Numbered from the stretch's first letter, positions 28,812-37,228 are shown. The stretch is DNA of 64,000 nucleotides from Kitasatospora purpeofusca (GCF_000718025.1 NZ_JODS01000047.1:1-64000), one strand, 5' to 3'. The notes: generated by a model not told the origin, from the letters alone. Numbers and translations are program-made.

Positions 28812-29366
28812 ATGGGGATGGACGAGAAGCGCACGGTCAGGACGAGCAAGATGCTGTCGCGGATCCTGCGGCACGAGCCGGAGCGGGTCGGGGTCGCCCT
28901 GGACCCGGCCGGCTGGGTGCGGGTGGACGTCCTGCTGGCCGCGCTGGCGGCCAGGGGCACCCGGCTGACCAGGGCCGAGCTGGACCACGTGGTGGCGACC
29001 AACAACAAGCGCCGCTTCGCCTACTCGCCGGACGGCCTCTCGATCCGGGCCAGCCAGGGGCACACGGTGGCGGTCGACCTCGGTCTGGCCGCCACCGAGC
29101 CCCCGCCGGTGCTGTTCCACGGCACCGCGACCCGGAGCCTGGACGCGATCCTCCGGGAGGGGCTGCGCCCGATGGCCCGGCAGGACGTCCACCTGTCCGC
29201 GGACTCCGAGACCGCGACCCGGGTGGGCTCCCGGCACGGCCGCCCGGTGGTGCTGCTGGTGGACGCGGCCGCGATGGCCGCCGCGGGCCACGAGTTCCGG
29301 GTGAGCGCCAACGGGGTCTGGCTGACGGACGAGGTCCCGCCGGAGTACCTCTCCCGGCGTCTTTGA
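28812..29366 (+). CDS. kptA: RNA 2'-phosphotransferase
   Basis: A 184-residue member of the KptA/Tpt1 family, which moves a 2'-phosphate from RNA to NAD. Conserved positions are visible: SRILRHEPERVGVALDPAGW with R and H, VATNNKRRFAYSPDG, RASQGHTVAVDL, LFHGTATRSLDAIL with its catalytic-type His, and HLSADSETATRVG. Its bacterial role is unclear because bacteria lack the tRNA-splicing step that yields 2'-phosphates; ADP-ribosylation of RNA ends has been proposed for the family. An alternative start is the ATG at 28818. Confidence 0.92.
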   Translation: MGMDEKRTVRTSKMLSRILRHEPERVGVALDPAGWVRVDVLLAALAARGTRLTRAELDHVVATNNKRRFAYSPDGLSIRASQGHTVAVDLGLAATEPPPVLFHGTATRSLDAILREGLRPMARQDVHLSADSETATRVGSRHGRPVVLLVDAAAMAAAGHEFRVSANGVWLTDEVPPEYLSRRL

Positions 29367-29468
29367 GGCGTGTCCGCCGACCCGGTCTCGTCGCCGGACC
29401 CCTCCGGGCGTACCGTGAGGTGGCCGTGCGGCGAGGCGCGCGGGAGCGTGGACGAGGGCGGTAGGGAC

Positions 29469-29858
29469 ATGGGCAAGAGCACCGGGGCCGGACAGGTCCA
29501 CCGGATCACGGGGGCCCGCAGCAGCCTCACCGAGGACGTCCGGGGCCGCCAGCGCCGCTACGTGGCGTCGATGCTGCTGCGGACGGTCTGCGTGCTGCTC
29601 GCGGTGGTGCTGTGGGACGTGCAGCGGTGGCTGGCGCTCGTGGCGCTGGCGGGCGGGGTGCTGCTGCCGTACTTCGCGGTGCTGGTCGCCAACGCGGGCC
29701 GGGAGCGCGCGCCGGGGCTGCCGTCCACCTTCGACGTGCCGCCGGAGACGCCGCTGATGCTGGGCCCAGGGGGCACCGGTGGCGGCGGGGCGAATGTGAC
29801 TCACGGTACTGATGGGGCGGGCCGTGTGCCCACCGATCCTTCACAGTCCCGGAACTGA
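29469..29858 (+). CDS. DUF3099 family membrane protein
   Basis: About 129 residues. HRITGARSSLTEDVRGRQRR is the conserved N-terminal segment of DUF3099. It is followed by two transmembrane helices (SMLLRTVCVLLAVVLW and ALVALAGGVLLPYFAVLVA) and a Pro/Gly-rich tail. The function is unknown; it is widespread in actinomycetes. The ATG at 29469 is preceded by GGTAGGGAC. Confidence 0.88.
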   Translation: MGKSTGAGQVHRITGARSSLTEDVRGRQRRYVASMLLRTVCVLLAVVLWDVQRWLALVALAGGVLLPYFAVLVANAGRERAPGLPSTFDVPPETPLMLGPGGTGGGGANVTHGTDGAGRVPTDPSQSRN

Positions 29859-30217
29859 GCGCCCGCTTTGCCCGACTTTCCCTCGTTTGCCTGAGCGGAA
29901 AGCTCAAAAGAAGCTCAGATTAATCATGCAAGACCTCCCCATACCCGGTCCCTACCGTGACATACTGCGTACGCGCTCCGCATCCCCCGTCGGAGCGACG
30001 GACCGACGCCGGGCGGCTCCCCCCGTGGCTGCCCGGCGTCGCCATGTGTTCTCCCGGACCGGCTCCCCCGCCCTCCTCCGGTCCTCCGCCCCGAGGAACG
30101 GCTCCGGAGCGTGACAGACTGGCGGTGACCATCCCCCGCCGATCGCCCACGGATCGCCCGGCGATCACGCGCCGATCCGCTGCCGATCCGCCGCCGACCG
30201 CCCCGAGGACGACTCCG
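29859..30217. other. Gene-free stretch with hairpin
   Basis: No credible ORF in 359 bp. The first 70 bp are relatively AT-rich, with AGCTC/GAGCT repeats near 29895-29920. A 10-bp hairpin, GACGCCGGGC (30005-30014) with 30031-30040, stands in the middle and could end a short RNA or the DUF3099 transcript. After it come degenerate CCGATCCGC repeats (about 30150-30200). A small RNA is possible but unproven. Confidence 0.4.
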
Positions 30218-30451
30218 ATGCTGCTCCCCGACGCCCCCCAGCCGCAGACCCCGATCTGCTCCGCCAAGGGCTGCCGCGCGGACGCCGTCTGGGTCCTGGT
30301 CTGGAACAACCCCAAGCTGCACACCCCGGACCGCCGCAAGACCTGGCTCGCCTGCGACGAGCACCGCGAGCACCTCTCCCAGTTCCTGGGCGTCCGCGGC
30401 TTCCTCAAGGAGGTCCTCCCCTTCGCCGGGTGGACCCCCGACGCGGGCTGA
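30218..30451 (+). CDS. Small conserved cysteine-containing protein
   Basis: Seventy-seven residues: ICSAKGCRADAVWVLVWNNP, then RRKTWLACDEHREHLSQFLG. CSAKGC and CDEH together resemble a compact zinc knuckle (C-x4-C...C-x2-H). I recall close relatives in Streptomyces being labelled acetone carboxylase, which this tiny protein cannot be. The ATG at 30218 follows GAGGACG. It is convergent with moaA, ending 14 nt before it. Function unknown. Confidence 0.8.
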   Translation: MLLPDAPQPQTPICSAKGCRADAVWVLVWNNPKLHTPDRRKTWLACDEHREHLSQFLGVRGFLKEVLPFAGWTPDAG

Positions 30452-30465
30452 GCCTCCGCCGCACG

Positions 30466-31455
30466 CTAGCCGCCGATCGCCGACATCGGGCGGTCGGGCT
30501 GGTGGAACTCCGGGCTGTCGATCCCGGCGCCGGCCTTCTTGCCCCACATCGCCGTGCGCCAGCGGGCGGCCAGTTCGGCGTCGTCGGCGCCGGAGCGCAG
30601 CGCGGTGCGCAGATCGGTCTCGCCGGTGGCGAAGAGGCAGTCGCGGACCTGGCCGTCGGCGGTGAGCCGGGTGCGGTCGCAGGCGCGGCAGAACGGGCGG
30701 GTCACCGAGGCGATCACCCCGACCCGGCCCGGCCCGCCGTCCACCAGCCAGCGTTCGGCGGGAGCCGCGCCCCGGGTCGCGGAGGGCTCGGGGGTGAGGT
30801 CGAAGCGGGCGGACAGCCGCTCCAGGATCTCCTCGGCGGTGATCATCGAGGAGCGGTCCCAGCCGTGCTGGGCGTCCAGCGGCATCTGCTCGATGAACCG
30901 CAGCTCGTAGCCGCGCTCCAGGCACCAGGCGAGCAGCGCGGGCGCCTCGTCCTCGTTGACCCCGCGCATCAGCACCGCGTTGAGCTTGACCGGGGTGAGC
31001 CCGGCGGCCTCGGCGGCGGCCAGGCCGTCCAGGACGTCCTGGTGGCGGTGGCGCCGGGTGAGGGTGTGGAAGGTGTCCGGGTCGAGGGTGTCGAGCGAGA
31101 CGTTGACCCGGTCCAGGCCCGCCTCGCGCAGCGCCGCCGCGGTGCGGGCGAGGCCGATGCCGTTGGTGGTGAGGGAGAGCTCTGGGCGCGGGTCGAGGGC
31201 GGCGCAGGCCTGGACGATGCCGACCAGTCCGGGGCGCAGCAGCGGCTCGCCGCCGGTGAAGCGGACCTCCTGGACGCCGAGGTCGCGCACCGCGACCGTC
31301 ACCAGCCGGACGATCTCCTCGTCGGTGAGCAGGTCGGGCTTGGCCAGCCACTGGAGGCCCTGCTCCGGCATGCAGTAGGTGCAGCGCAGGTTGCACCGGT
31401 CGGTGAGGGAGACCCGGAGGTCGACGGCGCGGCGGCCGAAGGTGTCGAGCAGCAC
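30466..31455 (-). CDS. moaA: GTP 3',8-cyclase (molybdenum cofactor biosynthesis protein A)
   Basis: A 329-residue radical SAM enzyme catalysing the first step of molybdopterin synthesis from GTP. The N-terminal 4Fe-4S motif is C21-x3-C25-x2-C28 (CNLRCTYC), and the SAM-binding GGEPLLRP follows. A second cluster motif lies near the C-terminus (FCRACDRTRLTADGQVRDCL). The terminal GG dipeptide is the activity-critical tail of MoaA. It uses a GTG start. No other moa genes are nearby. It converges with the small protein gene at 30218. Confidence 0.96.
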   Translation of the reverse strand: MLLDTFGRRAVDLRVSLTDRCNLRCTYCMPEQGLQWLAKPDLLTDEEIVRLVTVAVRDLGVQEVRFTGGEPLLRPGLVGIVQACAALDPRPELSLTTNGIGLARTAAALREAGLDRVNVSLDTLDPDTFHTLTRRHRHQDVLDGLAAAEAAGLTPVKLNAVLMRGVNEDEAPALLAWCLERGYELRFIEQMPLDAQHGWDRSSMITAEEILERLSARFDLTPEPSATRGAAPAERWLVDGGPGRVGVIASVTRPFCRACDRTRLTADGQVRDCLFATGETDLRTALRSGADDAELAARWRTAMWGKKAGAGIDSPEFHQPDRPMSAIGG

Positions 31456-31496
31456 GGCGGTCCCTTCCCGAGTGAGGTGCCGCCTGGTGAGCGGCC

Positions 31497-31527
31497 GGCC
31501 CGGCCACCGTCACGACGGGGCCGGGCC
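31497..31527 (-). terminator. Probable terminator between actP and moaA
   Basis: GGCCCGGCC (31497-31505) pairs with GGCCGGGCC (31519-31527) around a 13-nt loop. It lies 22 nt after the actP stop and about 40 nt before the moaA start, so moaA is probably transcribed separately. Confidence 0.55.
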
Positions 31528-31548
31528 AGCTTAATCGTCGCCTGTCCG

Positions 31549-33159
31549 TCAGTGGGCGCCCAGCCCGGTCAGCGAGCGGACCTCCAGTTCAGCGTACTTC
31601 GCCGGGTCGGCCTCCTCACGCGAGAGCACGGTGCCGATCCAGCCCGCGAGGAAGCCGACCGGGATCGAGACCAGGCCGGGGTTCTCCAGCGGGAACCAGT
31701 GGAAGTCGGAGTGCGGGAAGAGCGAGTTCTTCCCGCCCGAGACCACCGGCGAGAAGAGCACCAGCACCACCGAGGTGACCAGTCCGGCGTAGACGGAGCT
31801 GACCGCGCCGACCGTGTTGAAGCGCTTCCAGAAGAGCGAGTAGAGCAGGGTGGGCAGGTTCGCCGAGGCGGCGACCGCGAAGGCCAGGGCGACCAGGGCG
31901 GCGGTGTTGAGCTTGTCGGCGAACAGGCTGAGCGCGATCGCCACCGCGCCGATGCCGGCGGCGGCCCACTTGGCCACGTACACCTCCTGGCGCTCGGAGA
32001 CCTTGCCGCGCCGGATGACGTTGGCGTAGAGGTCGTGGGCGAAGGAGGCCGAGGAGGCGAGGGTGAGCCCGGCGACCACGGCGAGGATGGTGGCGAAGGC
32101 GACCGCGGAGATCACCGCGAGCAGCACGGCGCCGCCGGTGGTGCCCGCGCCGCCGCCCAGGTTCTCGGCGAGCAGCGGGGCCGCGGTGTTGCCCGCCGCG
32201 TTGGAGGCCTTGATGGTCTTCGGGCCGACCAGTGCGGCGGCGCCGAAGCCGAGCGCCAGGGTCATCAGGTAGAAGCCGCCGATGATCCCGATCGCCCAGA
32301 GCACGGACTTCCGGGCCGCCTTGGCGGTGGGCACGGTGTAGAAGCGGACCAGGATGTGCGGCAGCCCGGCGGTGCCCAGCACCAGCGCGAGGCCGAGGCT
32401 GAGGAAGTCGAGCTTGCTGGTGCCGGTGGCCCCGTACTTCAGCCCGGGCTCCAGGAAGGCGTTGGCCTTGCCGCTGGCGTCGGCGGCGGCGCCGAGCAGG
32501 CTGGAGACGTTGAAGTGGTACTTGGCCAGCACCAGGAAGGTCATCAGCGCGGTACCGGCGATCAGCAGCACGGCCTTGACGATCTGCACCCAGGTGGTGC
32601 CCTTCATGCCCCCTATGGCGACGTAGAGGACCATCAGCGCGCCCACCGCGACGATGGTCCAGCGCTTGGCGCCGTCGCCGCTGACCCCGAGGAGCAGGGC
32701 GACCAGGGAGCCGGCGCCGACCATCTGGGCGAGCAGGTAGAAGATCGACACCACGATGGTGGAGATGCCGGCGGCGGTGCGCACCGGGCGCTGGCGCATC
32801 CGGAAGGCCAGTACGTCGGCCATGGTGTAGCGGCCGGAGTTGCGCAGCGGCTCGGCGACCAGCAGCAGGGCGACCAGCCAGGCGACCAGGAAGCCGATCG
32901 AGTACAGGAAGCCGTCGTAGCCGAACAGCGCGATGGCTCCGGCGATGCCGAGGAACGAGGCCGCGGACATGTAGTCGCCGGAGATGGCGAGGCCGTTCTG
33001 GAAGCCGGAGAAGCCCCGGCCGCCGGCGTAGAAGTCGGCGGCGTCCTTGGTCTGGCGGCCGGCCCAGACGGTGATGCCGAGGGTGGCGAGCACGAAGATC
33101 CCGAACAGGGTCATCGTGAGGCCGCGGTGGTCGGTGGCGGATGTGGCGAGCAGGTTCAT
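31549..33159 (-). CDS. Cation/acetate symporter (ActP-like, SSS family)
   Basis: A 536-residue transporter with about thirteen membrane helices. Typical sodium:solute symporter features are GRQTKDAADFYAGGRGFSGF at the N-terminus, AISGDYMSAASFLGIAGAIA in the helix-1 region, and LPHILVRFYTVPTAKAARKS. This pattern matches ActP/MctC-like monocarboxylate carriers for acetate, propionate or pyruvate. It overlaps the small DUF485 gene by 4 nt, the standard yjcH-actP arrangement. The Crp-like site upstream of the pair suggests catabolite control. Confidence 0.93.
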   Translation of the reverse strand: MNLLATSATDHRGLTMTLFGIFVLATLGITVWAGRQTKDAADFYAGGRGFSGFQNGLAISGDYMSAASFLGIAGAIALFGYDGFLYSIGFLVAWLVALLLVAEPLRNSGRYTMADVLAFRMRQRPVRTAAGISTIVVSIFYLLAQMVGAGSLVALLLGVSGDGAKRWTIVAVGALMVLYVAIGGMKGTTWVQIVKAVLLIAGTALMTFLVLAKYHFNVSSLLGAAADASGKANAFLEPGLKYGATGTSKLDFLSLGLALVLGTAGLPHILVRFYTVPTAKAARKSVLWAIGIIGGFYLMTLALGFGAAALVGPKTIKASNAAGNTAAPLLAENLGGGAGTTGGAVLLAVISAVAFATILAVVAGLTLASSASFAHDLYANVIRRGKVSERQEVYVAKWAAAGIGAVAIALSLFADKLNTAALVALAFAVAASANLPTLLYSLFWKRFNTVGAVSSVYAGLVTSVVLVLFSPVVSGGKNSLFPHSDFHWFPLENPGLVSIPVGFLAGWIGTVLSREEADPAKYAELEVRSLTGLGAH

Positions 33160-33512
33160 TCGGCGGCCTCCCGGGGGGCGTGGACGACGGCGCCGCGCGC
33201 CTCACGGATGGCGGCCGCGGGCGGGTCCAGCCTCCGGGCGGCGTAACGCGCGTACCAGGCCGCGATGGCGAAGGTGGTGACGAACTGGAGCAGTCCGAGG
33301 ACGAGGGCGACATTGATGTGCCCGACGACCTTGGTGCCCATCAGGCCGGGGGCGTAGCTGGAGAGCAGGACGTAGAGCAGGTACCAGAGCACGAAACCGA
33401 TGGTGACCGGAAACGCGAAGCTCCGGAACGATGACCGGAGGCCGCGGAACTCCGCGCTCTCCTCAATGAGTTGGGTTTCGGTGGCGGTGGTGTCGATCGG
33501 CGGCGATTCCAC
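33156..33512 (-). CDS. DUF485 membrane protein (YjcH-like)
   Basis: A 118-residue protein with two transmembrane helices (FPVTIGFVLWYLLYVLLSSY and INVALVLGLLQFVTTFAIAAWY). The Arg/Phe-rich motif FRGLRSSFRSFAFPVT before the first helix is the DUF485 signature. It is nearly always encoded just before an SSS acetate transporter and may assist it. The end overlaps the actP start (ATGA). Confidence 0.92.
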   Translation of the reverse strand: MESPPIDTTATETQLIEESAEFRGLRSSFRSFAFPVTIGFVLWYLLYVLLSSYAPGLMGTKVVGHINVALVLGLLQFVTTFAIAAWYARYAARRLDPPAAAIREARGAVVHAPREAAE

Positions 33513-33564
33513 TCTGACTCCTCACTCGTTCGGCGTAGTGGTCGCACCAGTGGAACGATCGGAC

Positions 33565-33578
33565 GTGAGCGGCGTCAC
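33565..33578. promoter_or_regulatory. Crp-type binding site
   Basis: GTGAGCGGCGTCAC matches the Streptomyces Crp consensus GTG-N6-GNCAC and is also a symmetric GTGA-N6-TCAC half-site pair. It lies 53-66 nt upstream of the DUF485-actP start, a position suited to activation or repression of acetate uptake. Confidence 0.65.
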
Positions 33579-33709
33579 AGTCCGGATGCGCGCCGCGCAA
33601 TGCTAGGAGGGTGGCGCGTAAGCCGAAAGGGTTTGACCGTGACCAGCCAGACGTTCACCCCTCTGCACTAATCGATTGGCCGAAAACCACCGTATCCGGG
33701 CAAACGAAA

Positions 33710-33739
33710 GGGGCGGCACCGGCCATTCGGTGCCGCCCC
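33710..33739 (-). terminator. Terminator of the alcohol dehydrogenase gene
   Basis: GGGGCGGCACCG (33710-33721) pairs perfectly with 33728-33739 around a 6-nt loop (GCCATT). On the minus strand it follows the stop by about 50 nt and is followed by CTTTCG. Confidence 0.85.
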
Positions 33740-33790
33740 GACCTCCCGTCAGGACCTCTTCGCGACAGGCCCCCCGCGGAGGGCCCGGGA

Positions 33791-34834
33791 TCAGAACGCG
33801 ATCCGCACCTTCAGCGCGGAGCGGTCGGTCATCGCCCGGTAGCCGTCCGGAACGCCGTCGAGGTCGACCGTGCGGTCGAAGACCAGACCCGGCTCGATGG
33901 CGCCGGACAGCACGTCCGGGAGCAGCTCGGGGATGTAGGCCCGGGCCGGCGCGACGCCGCCGTTGAGCGAAACGTTTCGGCCGAACATCTGACCGATGTC
34001 CACGCCCGCGCTGCCGCCGTGCGGCACACCCACGTAACCGACCGCGCCGCCGTCCCGGGCGATCGACACGGCGGTGCGCATCGACTCCTCGGTGCCGACC
34101 GCCTCCAGCACGGCGTGCGCGCCCTGCCCGCCGGTCAGCTCCCGCACCGCCTCGATCGCCGCCTCGTCGCGCTCGGCGACCACGTCGGTCGCGCCGAACC
34201 GGCGGGCCAGGTCGGTCCGGGCGGTGTGCCGGCCCAGCGCGATGATCCGCCCGGCGCCCAGCCGGTGCGCGGCCAGCACCCCGCACAGGCCGACCGCGCC
34301 GTCCCCGACCACCGCCACCGTGGAGCCCTCCCGGACCCGCGCCGAGACCGCCGCGTGGTGACCGGTCGCCATCACGTCCGACAGCGCCAGCAGGCCCGGC
34401 AGCAGCTTCTCGTCGCCCAGCGCCTCCTTGGGCAGCTTCACCAGGGTGCCGTCCGCGAACGGGACGCGCACCGCCTCGCCCTGCCCGCCGTCCGAGCCGA
34501 CCTCGCCCCAGAAGCCGCCGTGCGGGCAGGAGGTCTGCAGGCCCTCGCGGCAGAAGTCGCACGTGCCGTCCGACCAGACGAACGGCGCCACCACCAGGTC
34601 GCCCGGGCGGAAGTCGCGGACCTCGGCGCCGGCCTCCTCGACCACACCGAGGAACTCGTGCCCGATCCGCTGCCCGGCCACCCGCGAGGCGACGCCGCGG
34701 TACGCCCACAGGTCGCTGCCGCAGATGCAGGCGTTCACCACCCGCACCACGACGTCGGTCGGCTGCTGGACGACCGGGTCCGGCACCTGCTCGATCCGGA
34801 TGTCATTGGGGCCGTGGATGACGGTGGCGCGCAT
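33791..34834 (-). CDS. Zinc-dependent alcohol dehydrogenase family protein
   Basis: About 347 residues of the medium-chain dehydrogenase superfamily. Catalytic zinc ligands are Cys in ACICGSDLW and His-Glu in IGHEFLG. The structural zinc loop shows CDFCREGLQTSC, three of the usual four cysteines. The NAD(P)-binding region is VAVVGDGAVGLCGVLAAHRLG. The start is the ATG at 34834 with GAAGGA upstream; the longer frame to 34891 is not needed. It is monocistronic and divergent from the exonuclease. The substrate is unknown; the sequence resembles Tdh/threonine- and formaldehyde-type enzymes. Confidence 0.92.
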   Translation of the reverse strand: MRATVIHGPNDIRIEQVPDPVVQQPTDVVVRVVNACICGSDLWAYRGVASRVAGQRIGHEFLGVVEEAGAEVRDFRPGDLVVAPFVWSDGTCDFCREGLQTSCPHGGFWGEVGSDGGQGEAVRVPFADGTLVKLPKEALGDEKLLPGLLALSDVMATGHHAAVSARVREGSTVAVVGDGAVGLCGVLAAHRLGAGRIIALGRHTARTDLARRFGATDVVAERDEAAIEAVRELTGGQGAHAVLEAVGTEESMRTAVSIARDGGAVGYVGVPHGGSAGVDIGQMFGRNVSLNGGVAPARAYIPELLPDVLSGAIEPGLVFDRTVDLDGVPDGYRAMTDRSALKVRIAF

Positions 34835-35013
34835 GAGGGTTCGTCCTTCGCAGAGGTGTCCGCAGGGGTGGCGCGGACGACCGGAAAACAATCGACCAGA
34901 TGTACGACGACTGCACCGCCCACTCTATTCCGGCCGGTCCCGGGCAACATTCCGGACCGCGGCGGACCGGGGCCGACCTGCCCGGAGCGCCCTCCGCGAC
35001 CGCCGACGGGCCG

Positions 35014-35027
35014 TATTCTGTTGCACC
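35014..35027 (+). promoter_or_regulatory. Leaderless promoter, -10 TATTCT
   Basis: TATTCT (35014-35019) ends 8 nt before the ATG at 35028. No ribosome binding site intervenes, so the mRNA probably begins at or within two bases of the start codon. Confidence 0.5.
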
Positions 35028-36026
35028 ATGTACGCGATCCAGCCCGAGACCCCCGGCGCAGCTCCGCGGACCGCCCCCCTCCCGGCACAGCGGTCCGCCG
35101 CGCCCGCCGCCGGCTTCGCGGTGGTGGACGTCGAGACCACCGGCCTCGGCCGCACGGACCGCGTCATCTCGGCGGGCGTCTACCAGCTGGACGAGGAGGG
35201 CGAGGTCACCGACCACTGGTACACCCTGGTCAACCCCCAGCGCGACCCCGGCCCGGTCTGGATCCACGGCCTCACCGGCGACCAGCTGGCCGACGCCCCC
35301 ACCTTCCCGGAGATCGCCGGCGAGTTCGCCGAACGGCTGCGCGGCCGGGTCCTGGTCGCCCACAACGCGCTCTTCGACTGGAACATGATCTCCCGCGAGT
35401 TCTCCCGGGCCGGCCTGCACGCCCCGGTCGACCACCGGCTGTGCACCATGGTGCTCGCCCGCGACCTGCGGCTGCCGCTGCCCAACGGCAAGCTCTCCTC
35501 GCTCGCCGAGTACTTCGGCGTCCAGCAGCGCCAGGCGCACAACGCCCTCGACGACGCCCGGGTCCTCGCCGAGGCCTTCCGCCCCAGCCTGCACCTGGCC
35601 CGCTCGGGGGGCGTCCCGCTGCCGCTCCAGTCCTGCGTGGCCGTCACCGACCTCGGCGAGGACGCGCCCGCCTCCCCCTCCCGGGCCTCCTGGACCGGCG
35701 CCGCCTACCGCCAGGCCAAGAAGCGCCCGCCGTGCCCCTACCCCAACCCGGGGCGCTGGGAGGACGGCAGCCCGCTGGTCCAGGGCATGCGGGTGGCCTT
35801 CACGGGCGACACCGCCACCGACCGGGAGCTGCTGGAGGACCGCGCCGTCGAGGCCGGCCTGCACATCGCCACCTCGGTGAGCCGCCTCACCAGCCTGCTG
35901 GTGACCAACGAACCGGGCAGCTGGAGCGGCAAGGCCCGCCGCGCCCGCGAGCTCGGCACCCCCGTCGTCGGCGAGGACGCCTTCCTCCAGCTGCTGCGTG
36001 AGGTCGCCCCGCACCCCGGTGCGTGA
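35028..36026 (+). CDS. DnaQ-like 3'-5' exonuclease with C-terminal BRCT-like domain
   Basis: A 332-residue protein. The exonuclease domain (about residues 28-195) has the DEDDh motifs: VVDVETTG (Exo I), AHNALFDWN (Exo II) and HNALDDARVLAE (Exo III). After a Pro/Ser linker, the C-terminal part (about 245-325; MRVAFTGDTATDRELLED and ITSVSRLTSLLVTNEPGS-like spacing, VVGEDAFLQLL) looks like a BRCT domain, as in DNA-repair exonucleases of actinomycetes. It probably acts in proofreading or repair. Start chosen at the ATG after the TATTCT box. Confidence 0.88.
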   Translation: MYAIQPETPGAAPRTAPLPAQRSAAPAAGFAVVDVETTGLGRTDRVISAGVYQLDEEGEVTDHWYTLVNPQRDPGPVWIHGLTGDQLADAPTFPEIAGEFAERLRGRVLVAHNALFDWNMISREFSRAGLHAPVDHRLCTMVLARDLRLPLPNGKLSSLAEYFGVQQRQAHNALDDARVLAEAFRPSLHLARSGGVPLPLQSCVAVTDLGEDAPASPSRASWTGAAYRQAKKRPPCPYPNPGRWEDGSPLVQGMRVAFTGDTATDRELLEDRAVEAGLHIATSVSRLTSLLVTNEPGSWSGKARRARELGTPVVGEDAFLQLLREVAPHPGA

Positions 36027-36045
36027 GCCCGTTGTGAACAGGGCG

Positions 36046-36057
36046 TACCGTGCCCAT
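36046..36057 (+). promoter_or_regulatory. Leaderless promoter, -10 TACCGT
   Basis: TACCGT (36046-36051) lies 6 nt before the GTG at 36058 with no ribosome binding site. It begins 20 nt after the exonuclease stop, so SURF1 can be transcribed on its own. Confidence 0.5.
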
Positions 36058-36855
36058 GTGTACCGTTTTCTGCTCTCCCGGCGCTGGCTGATCACCCTGC
36101 TGATCGCCCTGCTGCTGATCCCCACGACCGTCCGGCTGGGGTTCTGGCAGCTGCACCGCCACGAGGCGCGGGTGGACCGCAACGAGCTGATCGCCCGGTC
36201 CCTCACCGACCCGCCCGTGCCGTTCGACACCCTGTCGGCGGCGCCCGGCTTCGCCGTCCCCAAGGACCTCACCTGGCGGACCGTGACGGCCACCGGGCAG
36301 TACGACCCGGCGCACGAGTTCGTGGTCCGCAAGCGGACCGACTCCAGCGGCGACAAGATCGGCTACTTCGTGGTCACCCCGCTGGTGCTCGCCGACGGCG
36401 CGGGCACCGTGCTGGTCAACCGGGGCTGGGTGGCCTCCGGCAACTCCGCGATCGAGTACCCCGCCGTGCCGGCCGCCCCGGCCGGCCAGGTCACCCTGAC
36501 CGGCCGGCTGCGCGCCGACGAGGCCGCCGGCGGCAGCATCAAGGACCGGGCCGGACTGCCGGACCGGCAGTTCAACCTGATCAGCTCCACCCAGCAGGCC
36601 AAGGACACCGGCGCCGCCCTGCTCGGCGGCTACCTGGAGCTCACCGCCACCCAGCCGGCCCCGGCGGACCAGCCCGAGCTGCTGCCCGAGCCCAACCACT
36701 CCGACATCGGGCCGCACATGGCGTACGCGATCCAGTGGTGGCTGTTCACCGCGCTGATCCCGGTCGGGTTCGTGGTGATGGCCCGGCGCGAGGCCAAGGA
36801 CCGCCGCAAGGAGGCCGCCGAGGCCGAGGGCGTGGCGGTCCCCGTCCCGGCCTGA
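36058..36855 (+). CDS. SURF1 family cytochrome oxidase biogenesis protein
   Basis: About 265 residues with one transmembrane helix at each end (WLITLLIALLLIPTTVRLGF and WWLFTALIPVGFVVMARR) and a large outer loop. LGFWQLHRHEARVDRNELI and VLVNRGWVASG are SURF1 landmarks. SURF1/Shy1 proteins assist heme a insertion into aa3-type cytochrome c oxidase. Actinomycete members often lie apart from the oxidase genes, as here. The GTG at 36058 is the best start; further in-frame starts exist up to 36 nt upstream. Confidence 0.93.
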   Translation: MYRFLLSRRWLITLLIALLLIPTTVRLGFWQLHRHEARVDRNELIARSLTDPPVPFDTLSAAPGFAVPKDLTWRTVTATGQYDPAHEFVVRKRTDSSGDKIGYFVVTPLVLADGAGTVLVNRGWVASGNSAIEYPAVPAAPAGQVTLTGRLRADEAAGGSIKDRAGLPDRQFNLISSTQQAKDTGAALLGGYLELTATQPAPADQPELLPEPNHSDIGPHMAYAIQWWLFTALIPVGFVVMARREAKDRRKEAAEAEGVAVPVPA

Positions 36856-36862
36856 GCCCGCG

Positions 36863-36886
36863 CCTGTCCCTGTCCCTGTCCCTGTC
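36863..36886. repeat. (CCTGTC)4 microsatellite
   Basis: Four perfect tandem copies of the hexamer CCTGTC lie in the 40-bp gap between the convergent SURF1 and thioredoxin genes. It may be prone to slippage and could serve as a strain-typing marker. It is outside coding sequence. Confidence 0.9.
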
Positions 36887-36895
36887 CCGCAGCTG

Positions 36896-37228
36896 CTAGA
36901 GCACGTCCTCCAGGTCGCGCAGCAGCCGGGCCTTGGCCCGGGCGCCGACCACCGCCTTCACCGGCTCGCCGCCGCGGAACACCATCAGCGTCGGCATCGA
37001 CAGCACCCCGTAGGCCGCCTGGGTCTCCGGATTGTGGTCCACGTCCAGACTGACCACCGTCAGCCGGTGCGCCTCCTCCCGGGCGATGTCCGCCAGGACC
37101 GGCGCCATCTGGCGGCACGGCGGGCACCAGTCCGCCGTGAAGTCCACCAGCACCGGCCCCTCGGCGGCCAGCACCTCGGCGGCGAAGGTCCCGTCCGTCA
37201 CCGCCGTCACTCCAGCGATCCGCATCAT
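36896..37228 (-). CDS. Thioredoxin family protein
   Basis: A 110-residue thioredoxin fold. The active site is WCPPC (in VDFTADWCPPCRQMAPVL) instead of the canonical WCGPC, which generally shifts redox potential. The cis-Pro loop is SMPTLMVFRGG. It is 3 nt downstream of a MerR regulator gene, so the two form an operon. GGAGAGG precedes the two possible ATG starts (37228 and 37225). It is probably a dedicated disulfide reductase under control of that regulator. Confidence 0.93.
   Translation of the reverse strand: MMRIAGVTAVTDGTFAAEVLAAEGPVLVDFTADWCPPCRQMAPVLADIAREEAHRLTVVSLDVDHNPETQAAYGVLSMPTLMVFRGGEPVKAVVGARAKARLLRDLEDVL

Noticed and set aside
30005..30040. Hairpin in the 29.9-30.2 kb gap as a ydaO/c-di-AMP riboswitch
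   Set aside because: Only one stem is present, the conserved riboswitch sequence blocks are absent, and the downstream gene is not a known target.
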